Of a stretch of 10,760 bases of DNA, positions 6,158 through 10,760 are shown in pieces. The position numbers and the translations under genes were made by a program. The DNA is from Bacillota bacterium (GTDB lineage Bacteria > Bacillota > Clostridia > Peptostreptococcales > Anaerovoracaceae), in contig JAUNRL010000028.1 in NCBI GenBank assembly GCA_030535715.1, positions 1 to 10,760 on the forward strand, given 5' to 3'. Numbering within the stretch: the stretch's first letter is position 1; every line of letters starts with the position of its first letter. The notes beneath the pieces were generated by a model. The model searched no databases. It worked only from the letters and a program-made list of their open reading frames with translations, and was not told where the DNA came from.

Positions 6158-7084
6158 CTATTTCTTCCTGCCTTTTTTCTTTCCGGCGTTTTTCCTTTTG
6201 CCCGACTTGTTCTTCGGATTCGTTGTTCCCTTGCTGGTCTTCTTCGGTTCTGTCTCCGTTGTTTTCACCTTCACCTTATAGGTGCTGCCCACAGCAGATA
6301 TGGGAGCCGGAGCCTTAACCCGCTTGTTCTTTTCCCGGCGCATCCGCTCCAGGATTTCCACCTCCAGCGCAGCTTCTCTTTCCCGCTGCTTCGCCCTGGC
6401 CTCTTCCTGCTTGTTTTTCTTTTTCTGATTCTTCGCGACGATTTCCTCCACGGACTTGCCGGTCTTCTTCGCTTCCTTATATGGATTCGTGCCCCTGGTG
6501 TTCATCTCCTCCTTTTTCTTTTCCTCCGCTTTCTTCGTGCTGCGGACGGTGAAGAAGACCATGCCGCCCATCATGGCAACCATGAGAAGCATATAGACGA
6601 TCATGGACCTCTGCTGGTTCAGCGTGGTTACCTGGATCTTCGTGGTCTGGTTATACCTGGTTCCATCCGTTGCCTGCAACTTATCGCCAATGGTCAGAGT
6701 ATACCCGGAAGCGCCCTTGATCTGGACGTTCTTTTTGTTGTTGTCGGTGTAGTCCGCCGCCACCATCATCAGGCCGCGCTTCTTTTCCTTTTCGCTGTAA
6801 TAGACCTTGAGAGGGATCTTCTTGCCGTCCTCGTCGATCAGGGTGAACTGGCTTGCGTTGCTTTTGCGGACGGCCGCACTCTTCGGCATCATCTCCTTGC
6901 TGAAGTAGATCTTCACACTGAAGTTGTCTACCGCGACGCCCTCATCGCCGTCTTTAGGCGAAGAGGAGACGATGGCAAAGCCCGGATCAACCGCCGAAGT
7001 ATCCGCGGGCGCTGCCAAACATACCGGTGCCATGATGGCAATCGCTGTGAACATCGCTAGAACCAACGCACTTACTCTTTTCAT
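6158..7084 (-). CDS. Secreted/membrane-anchored protein with SbsA-type Ig-like domain and Lys-rich tail
   Basis: A 308-residue protein of unknown function with a clear modular layout. Residues 1-25 are a signal peptide (MKR, hydrophobic core, likely cleavage near CLAA/PAD). Residues 37-155 resemble a bacterial Ig-like domain of the SbsA/Big_5 type, starting with the characteristic SSPKDGDEGVAVDNFSVKIY and FSKEM. Residues 160-180 form a single transmembrane helix (MIVYMLLMVAMMGGMVFFTV). Residues 182-255 are a charged, probably coiled-coil region rich in Lys, Glu and Arg, and 256-308 is a strongly basic low-complexity tail ending GKKKGRKK. The expected topology is Ig domain outside and basic tail in the cytoplasm. 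The start overlaps the tadA stop (ATGA) with GGAGG ten bases upstream, implying translational coupling. A terminator follows. A role linking the envelope to an intracellular acidic partner (membrane surface, RNA or ribosome) is speculation. Confidence 0.82.
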   Translation of the reverse strand: MKRVSALVLAMFTAIAIMAPVCLAAPADTSAVDPGFAIVSSSPKDGDEGVAVDNFSVKIYFSKEMMPKSAAVRKSNASQFTLIDEDGKKIPLKVYYSEKEKKRGLMMVAADYTDNNKKNVQIKGASGYTLTIGDKLQATDGTRYNQTTKIQVTTLNQQRSMIVYMLLMVAMMGGMVFFTVRSTKKAEEKKKEEMNTRGTNPYKEAKKTGKSVEEIVAKNQKKKNKQEEARAKQREREAALEVEILERMRREKNKRVKAPAPISAVGSTYKVKVKTTETEPKKTSKGTTNPKNKSGKRKNAGKKKGRKK

Positions 7085-7572
7085 TCCCTTGTATCCTCCG
7101 ATTTATCGGTATTGTTCTGCTTTCTCCGTTCCCGGAAGAATGCCTTCAGCAGGCCGCCGCATTCATCCGCCAGCAGTCCTGTTTCAATCTGTGTGTAATG
7201 GTTCAGCTTCCGTTCCTGCGGAATATTGAACACGGATCCGCAGGCTCCGGCCTTCGGATCCATGGCGCCAATGATCAGCCGGTCAATCCGTGACCAGACG
7301 ATGGCGCCCGCACACATGCTGCAGGGCTCCAGGGTCACAAACATGACACAGTCGGGAAGCCGCCATCCGCCGAGAACCTTCGCCGCTTCACGGATAGCGA
7401 TCATCTCTGCGTGAGCAGTGGGATCCCGATCCGTCTGCGTCCGATTATGTCCTCTGGCGATAACCCGGCCGTCATGGACGATCACCGCGCCTACGGGAAC
7501 CTCGCCCAGCGTCTCCGCTTTTTTCGCTTCAGCCAGCGCCCGTCTCATGAAGCTTTCCGCAGACTTACCCAT
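7081..7572 (-). CDS. tadA: tRNA-specific adenosine-34 deaminase
   Basis: Zinc-dependent deaminase converting A34 to inosine in the tRNA-Arg(ACG) anticodon. The CDA-fold signature is intact: HAE (zinc ligand His54 and proton-shuttle Glu56, counting from the chosen start) and PCSMC (zinc ligands Cys84 and Cys87). TadA-typical stretches are also present: EVPVGAVIV, NRTQTDRDPTAHAE, GAMDPKAGACGS and LLADECGGLLKAFFRERR. The start is less certain. The ATG at 7572 gives 163 residues, close to the E. coli protein (167), and has GGGGA 11 bases upstream. The ATG at 7590 would add six residues without a good ribosome site. A longer frame back to 7656 only overlaps the acetyltransferase tail and is not credible. 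The gene ends in a 4-base overlap with the Ig-like gene and begins 29 bases after the acetyltransferase stop. Confidence 0.94.
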   Translation of the reverse strand: MGKSAESFMRRALAEAKKAETLGEVPVGAVIVHDGRVIARGHNRTQTDRDPTAHAEMIAIREAAKVLGGWRLPDCVMFVTLEPCSMCAGAIVWSRIDRLIIGAMDPKAGACGSVFNIPQERKLNHYTQIETGLLADECGGLLKAFFRERRKQNNTDKSEDTRE

Positions 7573-7601
7573 GTTAACACATTTCCCCATCCCGTTCAAG
7601 G

Positions 7602-8201
7602 CTATTCGACCGGCGCGGCGGGATCCTCCGTTTCCTCCACCAGCTCGGCCGCGCATCGCTCTTCGTATTCCTCCCGCAGCATGGAGTAGACCCGGGCGTC
7701 CCGAACCGTTCCGTCAAAGATCCGGCTGGCCCTGCGCAGCGTTCCTTCGAACGCAAAGCCGCACTTACCGATGACGCTCTGGCTTCGGTGGTTGCCGCTG
7801 CCGGTGCGGATCATCAGCGCTTCCAGTTTCATCTCTTCAAAGGAATAGCGGATCACCCGCCGGGCTGCCTCGGTCATCAGTCCCCGACCCCAGTATTCTT
7901 CCGCCAGGGAATACCCCAGCTCCCGGCTGCGGATGTTCGTCCGGAACTTATCCGGCTCCAGGCCGATGCTGCCGATCACCCTGCCGGTGACGCGGTCAAC
8001 CAGCGCCCATGTAACGTTGGTTCGAAAAAGCCGATCGATGATCATCCGAGATTCCCGCACAGAATCATGGGGCTTCCAGCCTGCCGGCAGTCCCACATGC
8101 GGATTCCTGGCATATTCATAGAGCTGAACCGCATCCTTCTTTTCCCAGCGGCGAAGAACGAGCCGCTCCGTTTCCAGCCGCGGCACCCTAACCTTTCCCA
8201 T
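7602..8201 (-). CDS. GNAT-family N-acetyltransferase (RimJ/RimL-like)
   Basis: A 199-residue acetyl-CoA-dependent acetyltransferase of the RimJ/RimL type (Acetyltransf_3). It opens with the typical LETERLVLRRWEKKDAVQLY (9-28). A central beta strand (ELGYSLAEEYWGRGLMTEA, 94-112) holds the acetyl-CoA pyrophosphate loop. The conserved N-x-x-S (NHRS, 137-140) is followed by a GFAFEGTLRRA strand. RimJ/RimL relatives acetylate protein N-termini, but many members have other small-molecule or antibiotic targets, so the substrate is open. GGGGGAG five bases upstream supports the start. A Glu/Ala/Pro-rich tail of about 18 residues at the C-terminus has no domain match that I recognise. It lies 29 bases after the LtaS-family gene and 29 bases before tadA, which fits one operon. 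Confidence 0.87.
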   Translation of the reverse strand: MGKVRVPRLETERLVLRRWEKKDAVQLYEYARNPHVGLPAGWKPHDSVRESRMIIDRLFRTNVTWALVDRVTGRVIGSIGLEPDKFRTNIRSRELGYSLAEEYWGRGLMTEAARRVIRYSFEEMKLEALMIRTGSGNHRSQSVIGKCGFAFEGTLRRASRIFDGTVRDARVYSMLREEYEERCAAELVEETEDPAAPVE

Positions 8202-8230
8202 GCTGTCTCCCCCTGCCGTCCGGCATCCCT

Positions 8231-10309
8231 TTATTCGGTGGTGCTGAGCACTTCCTTGTTCTTTTCCACTTGACTGACCTTCATGTTGACCGCCTCTTCC
8301 GGATCGACCTCCTCGTTGAGCGCCAGAATGGTCGGCCCCAGATAAACGGTCTTCAGAATCTCACCGTCCAGAGAAATCCGGCTGAATTCGGTGAAGTTCT
8401 GCCCCTTGATATAGTAGTCTTCGCCGACCTTGACGATCTTATCAATCCGGATTTCCTTCACGCCCATGCGCATATCCGTCGGCTTAAAGATGTTTTTGCC
8501 GCCGTAGATGTAATGCTCGCCGTAGAGCATATCGTAAGCCAGGGCCCGGAAATTTCGCATATAGCTTTTCTCCCCGCGATAGTCCTGATGATAACGGGTC
8601 AGCATGCCGGCGGAAATGCCCAGCCGCTTCGTCACTTCGGCATGAATCTGATAGGTCGTCGTATCCATATCTTTCTTCGGCATACCGAAATTGCTCCAGA
8701 TCACATACTGGGTCTTATACAGATCTCCGGACTTCATCATATCTTCGGTCATGTTCAGCGCCGGCAGGTGGTCGCCATAGATGACGAGCACAACATCTTC
8801 ATCGCAATCCGCCAGCCGGTCTGTCAGCTCCCTGAGGAAGTCATCCATTTCGTGCATCTGATTGGCGAAATATTCATAGGCCCATTTCTGCTCTTCTCCG
8901 GGTGATTTGGTCACCTGGATCTCCGGGTCTTCCAGCACCTGTTCCGTGGGATACTTGCCGTGACCCTGAACGGAGATGGTATAGATATAGTCCGGCCCTT
9001 TTGTGCTTTCCATCGCGTCGATGATGTTGCCCGTCAGCACCGAATCCTTGGCCCAGTTCTTCGGCGTTTTCGTCACGTTGTTCATATACTCCAGGCAGGT
9101 AAAGGTGTCGAAGCCCAGATTCTTGAACACCGTATTCCGGTTGTAGAAGGCACCGCGGTGGTTGTGGATCGCATGGGACGAATAGCCCATCTGCTTCATA
9201 TCGTAGGCAGCGGATTCACAGGTCTGCTCGGTCAGGATGCTCTTGTGGGGATACTCTCCGGGTCCGAAGAACCGGGCGCCGATTCCGGTGATCGCTTCAA
9301 ATTCCACGTTGGCCGTCCCCGCGCCCACCGCCGGAACGGTAATGTAGCCGGAGGAATACTCTTTCATCAGTTTATGGAAGTTCGGCACCGGATCCTGATT
9401 ATACTCAAACCCCTTCACCATACCCGGATCGATGAAGGATTCCATCTGTAGGTAAATGATGTTGGGTTTTCTGTCTCCTGTGAACACATCGTCTTCACCC
9501 GGCGTATAGATGCGGTCCCGACCCATCTCCCCTTTGGAGAAGATACTCAGAATCTCCTTCTCGAAGTAGTTCGCCGGCTTATCGATGCCTGTCTTCAGCC
9601 AGGTAATCATGAAGGAGTAGGGCATGCCGTTGTCCCGGTAAGCATAGGCCAGGTTGCCGAAAAAGGTATCCAGCACGCCGGTGCGCATGCCGACTTCCAC
9701 GGATCCGAAGGCAAGGGCGATGATCAGCACCACCGCAGTGATTGCCTTTTTATAGCTGATCTTCTCCCGACGCTTCGGCGTCTTCCGGTACAGAAGGATC
9801 ACCAGCAGGATGAAGGCCGCCGCGCCAAGGCCGATGATGACCAGGTTCATGACGGAAAAATAGTTCCGCAGAATCTGGGTGCCCTCCTTCAGGTTGCTCA
9901 GATCCTTGACGTTGAACGGCGTCATCCGGTTAGCCAGGATCACGCAGTTGGTGATGCCCAGGGTGATCCAGATCAGGGAAAGCATACACATGGCGAAAAC
10001 TCGCTTGCGGAACAGCAGAGAAAGAGAAAGCACCGCCAGGATCAGCATGATGTTGCAGATGCTGACCAGCGGATGCTGCATCATGAACATGGTGCTGTCG
10101 ATGGGGGAATGGCGGGAAAGGGACTCCACGATAAAGTCAACGATGATCGCGCCGATGATCAGCGCCATCACATCGTTTTTGCCAATCCGCCGAAGCAGAC
10201 CCGGCTTCGCCGCCTCGGCCTCTGCTTCCGGCTTCGCTTCCGCGCCGGGAATCGCCGAAACATCCTTCCGGATTTCTTTTTTGATTTCGGCTTTTTCCTT
10301 ATCTTCCAT
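8231..10309 (-). CDS. LTA synthase-family phosphoglycerol transferase (sulfatase fold)
   Basis: A 692-residue membrane enzyme of the LtaS/alkaline-phosphatase superfamily. Residues 1-40 are a charged Glu/Ala/Lys-rich cytoplasmic segment. Five hydrophobic helices follow, at about 47-65, 80-100, 104-126, 152-174 and 188-206. The extracellular sulfatase domain spans about 280-605. Its catalytic features are a metal-binding Glu290 in LQMESF, the likely Thr332 nucleophile in GAGTANVEF, FYNRN (388-392) where the S. aureus substrate-binding FWNR region would align, GHGKYP with His450, and the metal-binding Asp513-His514 in YGDHLPAL. Family members transfer glycerol phosphate from phosphatidylglycerol to build lipoteichoic acid or primers, or modify other glycans. 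After the catalytic domain come about 80 extra residues (610-692) described separately. The ATG overlaps the rsmA stop by 11 bases, with GGCGGAG seven bases upstream. Which family role applies (polymerase, primase or modifier) cannot be told from sequence. Confidence 0.9.
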   Translation of the reverse strand: MEDKEKAEIKKEIRKDVSAIPGAEAKPEAEAEAAKPGLLRRIGKNDVMALIIGAIIVDFIVESLSRHSPIDSTMFMMQHPLVSICNIMLILAVLSLSLLFRKRVFAMCMLSLIWITLGITNCVILANRMTPFNVKDLSNLKEGTQILRNYFSVMNLVIIGLGAAAFILLVILLYRKTPKRREKISYKKAITAVVLIIALAFGSVEVGMRTGVLDTFFGNLAYAYRDNGMPYSFMITWLKTGIDKPANYFEKEILSIFSKGEMGRDRIYTPGEDDVFTGDRKPNIIYLQMESFIDPGMVKGFEYNQDPVPNFHKLMKEYSSGYITVPAVGAGTANVEFEAITGIGARFFGPGEYPHKSILTEQTCESAAYDMKQMGYSSHAIHNHRGAFYNRNTVFKNLGFDTFTCLEYMNNVTKTPKNWAKDSVLTGNIIDAMESTKGPDYIYTISVQGHGKYPTEQVLEDPEIQVTKSPGEEQKWAYEYFANQMHEMDDFLRELTDRLADCDEDVVLVIYGDHLPALNMTEDMMKSGDLYKTQYVIWSNFGMPKKDMDTTTYQIHAEVTKRLGISAGMLTRYHQDYRGEKSYMRNFRALAYDMLYGEHYIYGGKNIFKPTDMRMGVKEIRIDKIVKVGEDYYIKGQNFTEFSRISLDGEILKTVYLGPTILALNEEVDPEEAVNMKVSQVEKNKEVLSTTE

Positions 10310-10760
10310 GTATCATCTCCGCCATCTCATTGGCTATCGCTGCAAATTCATCCATGGACAGCGTTTCCGCTCTCCGGCTTTCTCTGATGCCCGCCGCGCT
10401 GAGCGCCGTCCGGATCTCGTCTTTCGTCCGGCCAAAGCCCGCCGAAAGGGCGTTGCTCAGGTTTTTTCTTCTCTGCCCGAAGCCCGCCCGGACACAGGCA
10501 AAGAACAGTTCCTCGTCCCTTACCGATACGGCCTTTTCTTCGCGGATCCGCAAATGCAATACCGCCGAGTCAACCTTCGGCCGAGGATAGAACGCCTCCT
10601 TCGGAACCCGGGCGATCCGGGACACCTGCGCGTAATACTGCACCGCCACGGTGATCGCGCCGCAGTCCCTGCTCCCCGGAGCCGCCTCTATCCGGTCGGC
10701 GATCTCTTTCTGCATCATGACGGTGATGCTGTCTGCATCCACCCCGTCCTGCAGCAGCTT
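10299..10760 (-). CDS. rsmA: 16S rRNA (adenine1518-N6/adenine1519-N6)-dimethyltransferase, C-terminal part only
   Basis: The frame is open at the right window edge (KLLQDGVDADSITVMMQKE is read from base 10760), so only the last 153 residues are present and the SAM-binding N-terminal half lies outside. The visible part matches RsmA/KsgA: SITVMMQKEIADRI, VQYYAQVSRIARVPKEAFYP with RPKVDSAVLHL, and the helical C-terminal domain with RAGFGQRRKNLSNAL. The enzyme dimethylates two adjacent adenines in the 3' hairpin of 16S rRNA during late 30S maturation. A GTG at 10742 is an internal Val, not the start. The stop TAA overlaps the start of the LtaS-family gene, indicating translational coupling. Confidence 0.95.
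   Translation of the reverse strand, partial: KLLQDGVDADSITVMMQKEIADRIEAAPGSRDCGAITVAVQYYAQVSRIARVPKEAFYPRPKVDSAVLHLRIREEKAVSVRDEELFFACVRAGFGQRRKNLSNALSAGFGRTKDEIRTALSAAGIRESRRAETLSMDEFAAIANEMAEMIHGR

Noticed and set aside
8202..8230. Hairpin between the LtaS-family and acetyltransferase genes (TGCCGGACGGCA)
   Set aside because: Stem of four to five pairs with almost no loop and no T tract; not a terminator.

Overview
The window reads as chromosomal DNA from a moderately high-GC Gram-positive anaerobe, most likely a member of the Clostridia. The evidence is a lipoteichoic-acid-synthase-type protein, strong AGGAGG-like ribosome binding sites, intrinsic terminators with U tracts, a CvpA-like protein, and an ispE/GntR-regulator pair downstream of rsmA. 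That last order recalls the rsmA(ksgA)...ispE-purR neighbourhood of Bacillus. I cannot name the genus. I see no phage, transposon, CRISPR, toxin-antitoxin or defence module, and no rRNA or tRNA gene. This is mainly core-genome territory.

Layout: the first 765 bases hold the 3' part of a plus-strand EamA/DMT-type transporter. A 144-base convergent spacer follows, carrying a small tandem/palindromic motif. Everything else is on the minus strand, so transcription runs from the right end of the window to the left. In transcription order the genes are rsmA (C-terminal part only), an LtaS-family phosphoglycerol transferase, a GNAT acetyltransferase, tadA, a membrane-anchored Ig-like-domain protein, [terminator], ispE, a GntR/FCD regulator, [terminator], a cvpA-like gene with a frameshift, a phosphoglucomutase/phosphomannomutase family enzyme, and an NAD(P)HX epimerase fused to a MazG domain. 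Gaps are short or genes overlap (rsmA/ltaS overlap by 11 bases; tadA/Ig gene overlap ATGA), so the strand behaves like a string of linked operons. No stretch over 300 bases lacks a gene.

Functional themes: envelope biogenesis (LtaS family, Ig-like protein, hexose-phosphate mutase, isoprenoid precursors through IspE), RNA modification (RsmA, TadA) and metabolite damage control (NAD(P)HX epimerase plus NTP pyrophosphohydrolase). The points most worth checking are the epimerase-MazG fusion, the broken cvpA frame, two terminators that abut the next gene's ribosome binding site, an insertion in IspE, and two envelope proteins with unusual extra regions. No wholly new multi-gene system is evident.
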